Below the pieces are notes generated by a model, which had not been told where the DNA came from, made no database searches, and was given only the letters and a program-made list of their open reading frames with translations. The translations under genes and the position numbers were made by a program. A stretch of 37,264 nucleotides of DNA, from contig JARGFK010000001.1 of NCBI GenBank assembly GCA_029211065.1, forward strand, positions 1 through 37,264, read 5' to 3'. This stretch comes from Desulfobacterales bacterium. GTDB lineage: Bacteria; Desulfobacterota; Desulfobacteria; Desulfobacterales; JARGFK01. Every line of letters starts with the position of its first letter. The first letter of the stretch is position 1. This document shows, in pieces, positions 1-7,999 of this stretch.

Positions 1-666
1 GTTATTGGTGATAACATTGCCGACGTTATCTCCACCGATGGTTGCATTAGATGAATCAAGATAAATCCCGTTGCTGCTGCTGTGCCGTATCGTGCTGTTT
101 TTAATTGCGAACGAAGCCGAAGCAACATAAATATCGGCATTGTTGGTATGACCTCCATACTCCACAACGCAGTGGTCCAGGATGGTCTTACTGTCATTGG
201 TCTGATCCGTAAAATAAATCCCCTTCCAGTTGCCCGGCGCCGAAGTCGACGCATTGGAAGTAAAGATGATGGGAGATCCCGCCGTACCTTGGGCCGACAG
301 CGCGCCGTAACACCCGTCCGCACCGATATAAAGACCCGTGCCGGTATTAAAGCGCACCTCCACCCCTGGCTCAATCGTCAGCGTCGCCGTATAGGCCGGA
401 TTGTTCCAGGTAGTATGCCGCACCCTGACATCACCGGTGACAATATAGGGGCTGCCGGCCAGAGTCCAGGTAGTATTTGCGGTAATGTTCCCACTGACAT
501 TGGTGGCGGCAAGAGAAATCGGCGAAAAGGAAACAATGAAGACCAAAATCATGAAGATCCCAAGTAGGGCACGTATCGTTCTGCCTGTCTTTTCCGGAGA
601 ACAGAAGCAACCGATTTTCATTTGATTCCCAACCGGCTTGAAATCAAAAAAGCAGGTCTTTATCAT
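1..666 (-). CDS. Secreted parallel beta-helix repeat protein, N-terminal part (runs off window)
   Basis: The first 222 codons read through to the window edge without a stop. The start at 666 is preferred because GGAG lies 6 nt upstream; an in-frame ATG at 621 has only a weak GGG upstream. The N-terminus is basic, then has a hydrophobic segment (LLGIFMILVFIVSFSPISLA, about residues 35-54), which I read as a signal peptide. The mature part alternates short beta-strand runs with turns: TWTLAGSPYIVTGDV, LTIEPGVEVRF, SPIIFTSNAS, GNWKGIYF, ILDHCVVEYGG, FAIKNSTIRHSSSNGIYL. This is the usual look of secreted right-handed beta-helix proteins, where each coil carries phrases such as 'pi.ftsn', 'W.gi.f' and 'l.hc.veygg'. 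The substrate is unknown; family members include polysaccharide lyases and surface structural proteins. It is the last of four exported proteins on this strand. The C-terminus is missing, so no enzymatic call is made. Confidence 0.8.
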   Translation of the reverse strand, partial: MIKTCFFDFKPVGNQMKIGCFCSPEKTGRTIRALLGIFMILVFIVSFSPISLAATNVSGNITANTTWTLAGSPYIVTGDVRVRHTTWNNPAYTATLTIEPGVEVRFNTGTGLYIGADGCYGALSAQGTAGSPIIFTSNASTSAPGNWKGIYFTDQTNDSKTILDHCVVEYGGHTNNADIYVASASFAIKNSTIRHSSSNGIYLDSSNATIGGDNVGNVITNN

Positions 667-720
667 AAATTTCTCCAAATATTTCCAGAATGTATTGGAC
701 TGCTTTTTTCGCCACATTTA

Positions 721-890
721 TTTCACCACAGAGGCACTGAGAACACAGAGAAAATTTATTTTTATTCAATCGGGAGATGCCGATTGAATAAAAGATTCCC
801 TGTAGAAAATCCTTGCCACAGGCAAGTGTTTTTCCCGGCCGGTATCTTCCGGCCGGGGAAACTGCTCTACCCTCTGTGTCTCAATGGTTG
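721..890. repeat. Inverted-repeat element with three internal hairpins
   Basis: This fills most of the gap between the beta-helix gene and the rhodanese gene. The left end contains CACCACAGAGGCACTGAG, extended by AACACAGAG. The right end, read on the minus strand, is CAACCATTGAGACACAGAG, a degenerate copy. Between them lie three hairpins: 760-773 with 780-793 (14 bp perfect stem, 6-nt loop), 812-817 with 821-826 (6 bp, 3-nt loop), and 831-842 with 849-860 (12 bp with one G-T pair, 6-nt loop). None is followed by a T-tract on either strand, so simple intrinsic termination is unlikely. No open reading frame in it looks genuine. Confidence 0.65.
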
Positions 891-913
891 TTTATTTTTC
901 ACATTCAAAAAAA

Positions 914-1708
914 TCATTCTCTCTGCCCGCAGGGCGCACAGTCCACGGTTTTTTTTACGCGGCTATCTCGTGCCTGTAAGGCCAGGTCCTGATTGGACAG
1001 ATAAGTCCGGTATCCTGCCAGACCGCCTTCAAGGAAAAAAACATTTTCAAGATTGGTTTGGGCGACGATTTTTTCGATCTCTTCGTACCCTGCGCCGGTA
1101 TCGTTAAAAATGAGGATTAACTTTTTCCCGGCCGCAGCAGCACGGAGCGCCCCGGCGGTCAATTGCCGGGGAAACGGCAGATAGCGCGTCTCCGGCAAAA
1201 GGCGTTTTGCCTGCGAATTCTGCCGTTCGGACACATCGATAACGACCTGGTCTTTGCGGTCTTTTTCCTGGTAGAATTCCAATGCCGAAATATGTTTGTA
1301 TCGGTCCGGAAAAAACAGATCGCCATTTAGCTGTCCGCCGCTGCGCTGCCAGGCGAGCAGGCCGCCGCTTAAGATCGAAACCCTGAAACCGCTTTTGTTT
1401 AATTCCCGGCAGGCCGCCTCCGTTTGCCCGTCGGGATAGCCGCCGTCCACCAGCACCACGGGATTGTTTTTCAAAAACGCCTTGGTCTTGATAAAATACA
1501 GCGGCACGTTGATGGAATCGGGTATCCGCACCGCGCTGAATTCCTCCGGCCGGCGGATGTCCACCAAAAAGATCTGCTGCTGTTGTTTGAGCTGCTCCAG
1601 GACGGACCGGGTCGAAACCGGCGTTGTTTCCGCCGCCGATGTAGGCCGGGGATAAAGGGATAATCCCATCATCGCAGTGATCAGAATTAATCGGTTTAAT
1701 ATTTTCAT
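914..1708 (-). CDS. Exported double-rhodanese-domain protein lacking both catalytic cysteines
   Basis: 264 residues. There is a signal peptide at about 1-25 (LNRLILITAMMGLSLYPRPTSA) and then two rhodanese-like domains. Domain 1 spans about residues 30-125, with the IFLVDIRRPEEFSAVRIPDSI entry motif split over strand and helix and the closing LSGGLLAWQRSGG. Domain 2 spans about 140-245, with VVIDVSERQ and FLEGGLAGYRTYL. In active rhodaneses a Cys opens the active-site loop after the central strand. Here domain 1 reads VVLVDGGYPDGQ and domain 2 reads LILIFNDTGAGY, so neither loop has the Cys. The protein ends with CAPCGQRE, a CxxC pair. It is probably a binding or redox-linked periplasmic protein, not a sulfurtransferase. 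The start ATG has no strong ribosome site; the nearest purine-rich stretch (GTGGTGA) comes from a dispersed repeat. Confidence 0.8.
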   Translation of the reverse strand: MKILNRLILITAMMGLSLYPRPTSAAETTPVSTRSVLEQLKQQQQIFLVDIRRPEEFSAVRIPDSINVPLYFIKTKAFLKNNPVVLVDGGYPDGQTEAACRELNKSGFRVSILSGGLLAWQRSGGQLNGDLFFPDRYKHISALEFYQEKDRKDQVVIDVSERQNSQAKRLLPETRYLPFPRQLTAGALRAAAAGKKLILIFNDTGAGYEEIEKIVAQTNLENVFFLEGGLAGYRTYLSNQDLALQARDSRVKKTVDCAPCGQRE

Positions 1709-1711
1709 ATA

Positions 1712-1740
1712 TTCACCACAGAGACACGGAGAGCACAGAG
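1712..1740. repeat. Dispersed CACCACAGAG repeat, single copy
   Basis: The core CACCACAGAGACACGGAG followed by AGCACAGAG matches the left end of the element at 721-890 with few changes. It lies just upstream of the rhodanese start codon, between that gene and the end of the large PKD gene. No second inverted copy is visible nearby. Confidence 0.65.
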
Positions 1741-1766
1741 TGATTTTATTTTATTTTCCTTTCACA

Positions 1767-4700
1767 TCAGTCGCAGCCTCCCATGCTGTTGATGCTTTCA
1801 CAGATATTTTTGGCCTGAATGAAGTCGGCTTTGTCCGAATCGGGATTGTTCAGAATGCTTTCCACCCACAGGATGGCTTCAGCCAAAGTCATGTCCGGAA
1901 CGTTGTCAAAATCCGTATCCACCGGCATATCCAGCGAAAGCGCTCCGTCGGCAAAGTTCAGCCAGGTCGCCAGAAAGTGTTCCAGGGCCTGTTCTTTTTT
2001 GGCCAGGTCTTTGTCTTTTTTGCCGTTGCCCCCGGCCGGCCAATACACCTGCTTGGCTTCTTCGATGGTCGTCATGCCGATGCTTTCAGAGAACACGCTG
2101 CTGAAACGGTCTATGATATAGAGATAGGCCTGGAGCGTGTCATCATTGATCTGGTGGTTGCCGTTGTCGCCGAACTGATGCGCCCAGAATCCCTTGCCTC
2201 TGACGCAGCCGGAGTTTCCGGTTACGGCAACGATCAGGTCCCGGCCGTCCTCACCCCCGTCATCATCGGATATCCTCACAAGGATCGAATGGAGACCGGT
2301 TGAGGAATAGGTGTGACTGAATGTAAAACTCTTATTCTGATCCAGCGCCAGTGTCTCCTGGACCCCGTCGCCGAAATCAATCGCGGCGGTCCAGGTGTCA
2401 CTGCCGGGATCGGTAAAAGAACAGGAACCAAATATTGCTTCCCCCGTTTTAATGATTTCGTCGGCGGCAAGTTCATTTATTACCGGCGGCACGTTGTTCA
2501 CCGTAACCGTCAGGGTGCTTGAACCCACCCCGCCGTCATCGTCGGTCACCGTCAATGTCACGGTATAAATGCCGTTGTCGGCATAGGTGTGTGTCGGCGT
2601 CAGACTCCCGCCGGCAGTCGCACCGTCGCCGAAGCGCCAGAGAATTGTATGGCTGTCCGTGCCCGGATCGCTGAAGCTCCCGCCAAAGGCCACTTCCGCG
2701 CCCTCGGCCGCGGTCTGATCCGGCCCGGCATTTGCCATCGGCGCCACGTTGTTCACCGTAACCGTCAGGGTATCGCTGCCCACACCGTCATCATCGTCTA
2801 TCACCGTGAGAGTGACGGTATAAACTCCGTTATCTTTATAGGTATGCGCTGGATAGAGAGTATCGATGACGTTGGCACCGTCGCCGAAGTTCCACAGGAT
2901 CGTATGGGCGTCATCGCCCGGATCGGTAAAGCTGCCGCTAAAACTGATATCCGCGCCTTCACCGGCATATTGATCTACTCCGGCGACTGCCGCCGGTGCG
3001 ACATTATTAACCGTAACCGTGAAGGTGTTTGAGCCTGCAGCGCCGTCATCGTCGGTTATCGTGAGCGTTACGGTATAAACGCCGTCATTGGAATAAATAT
3101 GGTCTGCCTGAACCGTGCCGGAGCCATCGGTCTCCACCACGCTGCCGGCAGAAACCGTGCCGTCTCCCCAGTCAATTTGGGCGCTGTGGGTATCCAGCCC
3201 TCCGGAATCGCTGAAACCGGCGGAAAAACCGACGCTCGCGCCTTCATCAACTGTCAGGTCGGGGCCGACATCTACAACAGGAGCAACATTATGAACCATA
3301 ACCGTGACCATGTCGGTGCTCTCCAGGCCCACCGCGTCGACTACCGTCAGCGTAAAAGTCAGTACTTCGCCGCCGCTGCCGGCATCCGGGGCCGTAAATG
3401 CGACCTGCGCTGACTCCGGATCGGGCAAAGAAACGGCCGGCCCGCCGGTCTGCTCCCAGCGGTAAGACACCGTCCCGTTGCCGGGATCGTAAGAGGCAGA
3501 ACCATCCAGAAGGATTACCGCGCCCTCATCCACATCCTGATCATCCCCGGCCTCGGCCGACGGCGGGGTCTTATCAACGGTTACGGCCCCAGAACTGTAT
3601 GACGTGACGGTTGAGTTGCCGTCGCTGATCACGGCATAGATATAATAGTTGCCGTCGGCTACAGCGGTAATGTCCCATACAAAGGTATCGCTTTCTTCAT
3701 CCGGATCCTCGCTAATATCCGTCATGATCGGAATGCCGTCCGCCCCGGAAGTATCCGTATCGTAAAAGAGAGAAATGGCTGCATCGGTCTCGGGATCGCC
3801 GTCGTCCCAAGCAATGGTGATACCTGCATGGGTCCGCAGATCCCCGGCCGGTTCCACAATTACGATCCGGGGCGGATCATCGACACCGTTCTGATCGGTA
3901 AAGAAAGCCGATACCGCCGACCAGTCGCCGGGAAGCCCGTGTTCGTCCTCGGCCCGGGCGCGCCAGTAATACCAGTGGTTGTCCAGCAGCGTCGCAGACG
4001 GCGTCCAATTGAGACTTTCCGTAACCGTGTCATCAACCGGTTGGCTCAATGCCTCATCGCTATACAGCCTAAACCGGTAATAGATGACATCTTCATCCAC
4101 GTCCACGGCCGGGTTCAGCTCAAGGGTCGGCTCAAGCGAGCTCACCCAGGCGGCGTGTCCCGGATTTTTCACCGTCGGAACCGAAGGTGCGTCATTGGCC
4201 GTATTGACAAAGAAGCCGGCCGTGGTCCAGGGGCTCTGGGCGGCGTCGTCGCCGGCTTTGACCCGCCAGTAGTAGCGCGTGTTGTCGCTGAGACCGGAAA
4301 CCGGCCATACGGCCCCATCGGCGCCCGGGCTGATCTCACCCGACGTCCGTTTGAGGGACCCGTCAAATGTGATGACGGTATCAATCTCAAAGATATAGGC
4401 GAGGGCATCCCCATCGATATCAACGGCATCAGCTGCGACAAGGTCCAGTTGCTGGATCGTCACTTCATTGCCGTCCTCTGGAAATACGATCCGGGGCGTC
4501 GTGGGGGCGTCATTGGCCGTGTTGACAAAAAAGACAGCCTGCGCTGTTGCCGTCCAGGCGCCGTGTTCATCAATGGCGACCGCCCGCCAGAAATACCGGG
4601 TATTGTCATCCAGGTCGTTTGTCACGCTCAAGAAGGTGGTACCGGCGCTGCCGGCGGCAATGTCTGCGGCTGTGGCCACCACCTGGCTCATGGCGCTATC

Positions 4701-6947
4701 GGCATAAATTTCAAAAGTATAGGTGACGGCGTCCCCGTCCACATCCACGCTGTTGGTCACTTCCAGCATCGGTTTCAGCGTGTCCACTTCGGAACTGTCC
4801 GCCGGGCTGCTGATGTTAAACGCACCGGGGGGATCGTTTTGGGTATTGACAAAAAAGCCGGCCTGGGCCCACTGGCTGAAGCCAGTGCCGTCCCCTGCCC
4901 TGACCCGCCAGTAGTAATGCGTATTATCGCTGAGATTTTCAGGAACCGTCCAGCCGGTCTGCTGGGCGGTTTGGGGCACGGCCGGTTGATATGCCACCCG
5001 GGCGGTGAGACCCGCGTCGGCATAGACCTCAAACTCATAGGTAATCACGTCGCCGTCGGGGTCCGTGCTGTTTTCAACGACAAGCTCGGGCTGCAGCAGG
5101 GGTGTTTCGGAACCGTCCGGGGGCGCAAGGATGTTCGGAATGCCGGGGGCGTTGCTCGACGCCGGATCGGTGCCGTTGAGATACTCATCCAGATCCGAAA
5201 TGCCGTCGCCGTCGGCATCGCCGCTGCCGTCACGGTCCAGGTTTCCGAAATGTGCCATCTCCCAGTCATCCGGCAGGCCGTCCTGGTCGCTATCCCCGAA
5301 GGCATTGATGCTGACAAGCACCGCCCGGGCATCTTCCAAAGCGCCGTCTGAGGCTTTGAACGTGATGGTATAAACACCGGCCTGGCCTTCGGCCGGGGTC
5401 CAGCTGAAAAGACCGGTGCCGTCGCCCCGGTCCACAAACGTCGCCCCGAACGGCAGGGGCGCGGCGCTTAGAGTAGGGATCGTGCCGTCCGGATCGCTGG
5501 CCGCAACCGTAAAGGCGAGGGCGTTTTTTTCAAAGCCGGTCTGGTTGGCGATGGGTTCAAGGACCGGCGCGCGGGGTGTTTCCGCCGATGCATCGAATAT
5601 AAAGGTATAGGAATTGGTGGTATTGACATCGAACAGGTTGACAAAGTGCTGCCAGGTATGGTCCGCCTGCTGCTTTTTGGAAAGCCAGGCGTTTTCGGGT
5701 TTGATGACCTTGCCGTCGCTTCTCAGCACCTGCTTGAGTATCTTCTGGCCGTTATGGGGGTCCGGCAGCGTCACAACCATAAACCCGGCCGTGGCCGGCG
5801 CGGACAGGGTATAGCGGCTCTCGGCATCGGTCGACGACGCTAATACCAGGGATGAGTTGGCGCTCTGGTTGGTGACGGCCGTGTTCTGGCCGTTTGACTC
5901 ATACAGGGTGTAGATCTGGCTGTCGGCGCTTTCTTTGGCCAGAAAATCCCGGACCGTGTCCCGCCCGGGCAAGTCCGCCAGGACGTCCCGCACCGAATAA
6001 TGGGTCCGGGCGGCCTCAAAAAGCGAGGTGAGTTGTCCGCCCAGCTCGTCTGAATGGCTGAAGTTTGCGCGAAAATCCACGAAGCGGCCCGACAGGGTGC
6101 AGGTCATGAACCAGCGGGCGGCTTTGGCACCGTCGGGCGCTATGTCGCCGAAATCCGCCAGCAGACTGGCCGTGGCCGGCTTGCCGTTGACTTCGCTGCC
6201 CTCAATCACAAAGCCAATTAAAAGCCCCTGATCGTTGTCGACAATCTTTGGCTGAGCGGAGTCAATCTTAAGCGCCTTGGCCGTGCCGGCGCCGGTATTC
6301 TTCACGCGTACGCCCAAACTGAAAGGAACCGACGCCTCGGTCTCGGCCGTCCAGGGATCGTCGCCAAAAACATCCGTGGGCAGAAAATAATCGAGGGTCA
6401 GCGCCGGCATGGGTTTCACAAAAATGTAGTCCGGGGTCACTTCGGTGGTATGGGTTTCGCCGCCGATGGTATAGGAAAGGGTGGCCCCCACGTAGTAAAG
6501 GGTGCCGGCGTTCAGGCCGTTGGAAGAACCGGGGGCCGGGATGATGAGCCAGTGGATATCGGCCGATGAAGCCGGTGAGACTGCGCCGCTGCCGTCCACA
6601 GCGTCAATATTCTGCAGGGAGTCTATGCGCACAAAAAACAGGGCGTCGGCATCATCGGGGTCTGAACTCGCGCGGATGGTGTTTCCGGCCGCGTCCTTGA
6701 ATGAAACCGTCGCAGCCACATTTTTAAGCATGATATGGGATAGGCCGTTGTTGATGCGCATGTGGGCGTCAAAGGCCTGCCGTTCCAGGGTCAGCTCCTG
6801 TTTGATTTCGATCTTAACATCGGCGCAGACGGAATCGGTTGCGGCCAATGCAGTGCCCGGCGCGGCAATGAGGCACAAAACCGCCCAGAACATCAAAAAC
6901 AGTCGACTGATACCCGAATACCCCGGCGATCCGTTCGGCTTTCCCAT
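1767..6947 (-). CDS. Giant secreted multidomain protein (Ca-binding, FN3-like and PKD repeats)
   Basis: 1726 residues from the ATG at 6947, chosen over an upstream in-frame start at 7016 because GGAGGAAAAGG directly precedes it and the signal peptide (LFLMFWAVLCLIAAPGTALA) then sits correctly. Approximate order: unique N-terminal region 35-460; a cadherin/He_PIG-like Ig domain 465-545; Ca-binding DxDxDG loops 549-592 (DSDQDGLPDDWE, DRDGSGDADGDGISDLDEY); four FN3-like repeats 602-1019 joined by NDAP/NDPP linkers and each containing a DNTRYYWR-type motif; an Ig-like domain 1022-1125; five PKD-type domains 1129-1577 (IDWGDG, WNFGDG, WRFGDG, IDFGDG, DNGVYTVTLT); and a unique C-terminal domain 1580-1726 beginning GCVRGKGFWAHQF and ending NSMGGCD. 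There is no LPXTG, PEP-CTERM or type IX signal. PKD and FN3-like domains usually mediate adhesion or extend extracellular enzymes. No catalytic domain is recognisable. Confidence 0.85.
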   Translation of the reverse strand: MGKPNGSPGYSGISRLFLMFWAVLCLIAAPGTALAATDSVCADVKIEIKQELTLERQAFDAHMRINNGLSHIMLKNVAATVSFKDAAGNTIRASSDPDDADALFFVRIDSLQNIDAVDGSGAVSPASSADIHWLIIPAPGSSNGLNAGTLYYVGATLSYTIGGETHTTEVTPDYIFVKPMPALTLDYFLPTDVFGDDPWTAETEASVPFSLGVRVKNTGAGTAKALKIDSAQPKIVDNDQGLLIGFVIEGSEVNGKPATASLLADFGDIAPDGAKAARWFMTCTLSGRFVDFRANFSHSDELGGQLTSLFEAARTHYSVRDVLADLPGRDTVRDFLAKESADSQIYTLYESNGQNTAVTNQSANSSLVLASSTDAESRYTLSAPATAGFMVVTLPDPHNGQKILKQVLRSDGKVIKPENAWLSKKQQADHTWQHFVNLFDVNTTNSYTFIFDASAETPRAPVLEPIANQTGFEKNALAFTVAASDPDGTIPTLSAAPLPFGATFVDRGDGTGLFSWTPAEGQAGVYTITFKASDGALEDARAVLVSINAFGDSDQDGLPDDWEMAHFGNLDRDGSGDADGDGISDLDEYLNGTDPASSNAPGIPNILAPPDGSETPLLQPELVVENSTDPDGDVITYEFEVYADAGLTARVAYQPAVPQTAQQTGWTVPENLSDNTHYYWRVRAGDGTGFSQWAQAGFFVNTQNDPPGAFNISSPADSSEVDTLKPMLEVTNSVDVDGDAVTYTFEIYADSAMSQVVATAADIAAGSAGTTFLSVTNDLDDNTRYFWRAVAIDEHGAWTATAQAVFFVNTANDAPTTPRIVFPEDGNEVTIQQLDLVAADAVDIDGDALAYIFEIDTVITFDGSLKRTSGEISPGADGAVWPVSGLSDNTRYYWRVKAGDDAAQSPWTTAGFFVNTANDAPSVPTVKNPGHAAWVSSLEPTLELNPAVDVDEDVIYYRFRLYSDEALSQPVDDTVTESLNWTPSATLLDNHWYYWRARAEDEHGLPGDWSAVSAFFTDQNGVDDPPRIVIVEPAGDLRTHAGITIAWDDGDPETDAAISLFYDTDTSGADGIPIMTDISEDPDEESDTFVWDITAVADGNYYIYAVISDGNSTVTSYSSGAVTVDKTPPSAEAGDDQDVDEGAVILLDGSASYDPGNGTVSYRWEQTGGPAVSLPDPESAQVAFTAPDAGSGGEVLTFTLTVVDAVGLESTDMVTVMVHNVAPVVDVGPDLTVDEGASVGFSAGFSDSGGLDTHSAQIDWGDGTVSAGSVVETDGSGTVQADHIYSNDGVYTVTLTITDDDGAAGSNTFTVTVNNVAPAAVAGVDQYAGEGADISFSGSFTDPGDDAHTILWNFGDGANVIDTLYPAHTYKDNGVYTVTLTVIDDDDGVGSDTLTVTVNNVAPMANAGPDQTAAEGAEVAFGGSFSDPGTDSHTILWRFGDGATAGGSLTPTHTYADNGIYTVTLTVTDDDGGVGSSTLTVTVNNVPPVINELAADEIIKTGEAIFGSCSFTDPGSDTWTAAIDFGDGVQETLALDQNKSFTFSHTYSSTGLHSILVRISDDDGGEDGRDLIVAVTGNSGCVRGKGFWAHQFGDNGNHQINDDTLQAYLYIIDRFSSVFSESIGMTTIEEAKQVYWPAGGNGKKDKDLAKKEQALEHFLATWLNFADGALSLDMPVDTDFDNVPDMTLAEAILWVESILNNPDSDKADFIQAKNICESINSMGGCD

Positions 6948-6991
6948 CCTTTTCCTCCGGAATGAGATGTTAAGCTGGTAAATACAAAAAG

Positions 6992-7017
6992 GCTCACGGC
7001 TAACGGTGCACGGCACG
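6992..7017. repeat. Short ACGG-based tandem repeat
   Basis: The sequence reads as near-repeats of a CACGG unit: CTCACGGCTAACGGTGCACG followed by GCACG. It lies in the leader between the transglutaminase-like gene and the translation start of the giant PKD gene. It has no reading frame of its own. Confidence 0.4.
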
Positions 7018-7087
7018 AGGAGAACTTAACTTTAACGTCGCGCCTATTCTTTTTCTGACTGATGCTGAAAACTAATTTTAAAAAAAT

Positions 7088-7999
7088 TTAATTCATGCTG
7101 ACTTTAAGCCCGTCTCCTTTATAGCTGAAACGGTTAAACCGATTTTCAGCGCCATCCCCTTGGTTGCCCATAATGTGCATGGCAATGTACCCGGCCGTGT
7201 TTTTAAAAAAAAACCTGTTCTGGGGGTCGGCGATATGCCAGGCGCCGTCCTGGTAAAACTCGGCCCAGTTGTGAAAGCCGGCTACCTTTAAGATTGTATT
7301 TTCAGGGCAGATGTAACCCCCGACCCCCCGGGACGGGATTGCATTGGCCCGGCAAAGGGCGGCAAACAGATACATATATTCGGTGCAGTCTCCCTTGCGG
7401 TACGTGTGCGCATACAGAGCACCGCGATCGTTTTTAATATAACCGGCATACTGAATATGGCCCGCGACCCACTGAAATATATTATTGGCCGTCTGCAGCA
7501 CGTCGGAAGACTTTAACTGCCGGGCGGTGCTTTGAATGGCCGGATGGTCCGCTTCGATATATTTTTCCGCCTTCAGCCATAAGGCCGGGGCATCCGGACT
7601 GTTCGGCTTCGCCCCTTCGGACAGTCGCAGATCCGCCGTAATGCGGATGATCCGGGTCGCATAGGGCGGCAGCGCCTTCAGTTTAAAATACAAAATCTGG
7701 TTGCCCAACCCATCAATGGACAAATCAAACGGATGGGACGCCGTGATCGCGTCGCAGCGCTGGTTGGCCGTCTGTTTGACCGGCGCGTAGGTCCGGAATT
7801 CGGCATTTTCCAGCAATTGCGATCCCGTGTTCTGGAGCGTAAATTCATAGTAAACCTGTCGCGGGATCGTGTATGCGCTCCGGTCATCGGCCGCATCCGT
7901 TTTTGCGTCAAAATACACCGCCACACCCCAGATCAGAACACTCCCGAGGAACAAACAAACCACCTGTCCTGGTTTTTTATTTCCGGCCAAACGATACAT
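7088..7999 (-). CDS. Exported transglutaminase-fold (cysteine protease-like) protein
   Basis: 303 residues from the ATG at 7999. An in-frame TTG at 8077 would add 26 residues before the membrane segment; neither start has a clear ribosome site, so this choice is tentative. A hydrophobic segment at about 13-28 (VVCLFLGSVLIWGVAVYF) is a signal peptide or N-terminal anchor. The core from about residue 160 is a transglutaminase-like domain: Cys205 in GDCTEYMYLFAALCRA, His243 in FHNWAEFY and Asp258 in IADPQNRFF form the expected triad. The region before it (about 40-150) resembles the beta-sandwich that often precedes bacterial periplasmic transglutaminase-like domains. Known bacterial members act as peptidases or amidases, or crosslink proteins. 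It lies directly upstream of the giant PKD protein on the same strand, so that protein is a plausible substrate or partner (inference). Confidence 0.8.
   Translation of the reverse strand: MYRLAGNKKPGQVVCLFLGSVLIWGVAVYFDAKTDAADDRSAYTIPRQVYYEFTLQNTGSQLLENAEFRTYAPVKQTANQRCDAITASHPFDLSIDGLGNQILYFKLKALPPYATRIIRITADLRLSEGAKPNSPDAPALWLKAEKYIEADHPAIQSTARQLKSSDVLQTANNIFQWVAGHIQYAGYIKNDRGALYAHTYRKGDCTEYMYLFAALCRANAIPSRGVGGYICPENTILKVAGFHNWAEFYQDGAWHIADPQNRFFFKNTAGYIAMHIMGNQGDGAENRFNRFSYKGDGLKVSMN

Noticed and set aside
82-567. 161-codon plus-strand frame at the left edge
   Set aside because: The minus strand here encodes a beta-helix protein with signal peptide and good ribosome site; the plus frame is its shadow.
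835-860. Intrinsic terminator for the rhodanese gene
   Set aside because: The stem is strong, but no T-tract follows on the minus strand (A-rich instead) or on the plus strand.
622-1107. 161-codon plus-strand frame
   Set aside because: It crosses the inverted-repeat element and the end of the rhodanese gene; the translation is that of repeat DNA (HHRGTENTEK-like) without a domain.
3828-5351. 507-codon plus-strand open frame
   Set aside because: It is antisense to the FN3-like region of the giant PKD gene, lacks a ribosome site and any domain, and its length follows from the GC-rich repeated codons of the true gene.
1767-6947. CRISPR-like regular repeats
   Set aside because: The periodic similarity comes from coding PKD and FN3-like domains with about 250-310 nt period and diverged copies, not from short identical repeats with unique spacers. 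No CRISPR array was seen anywhere in the window.
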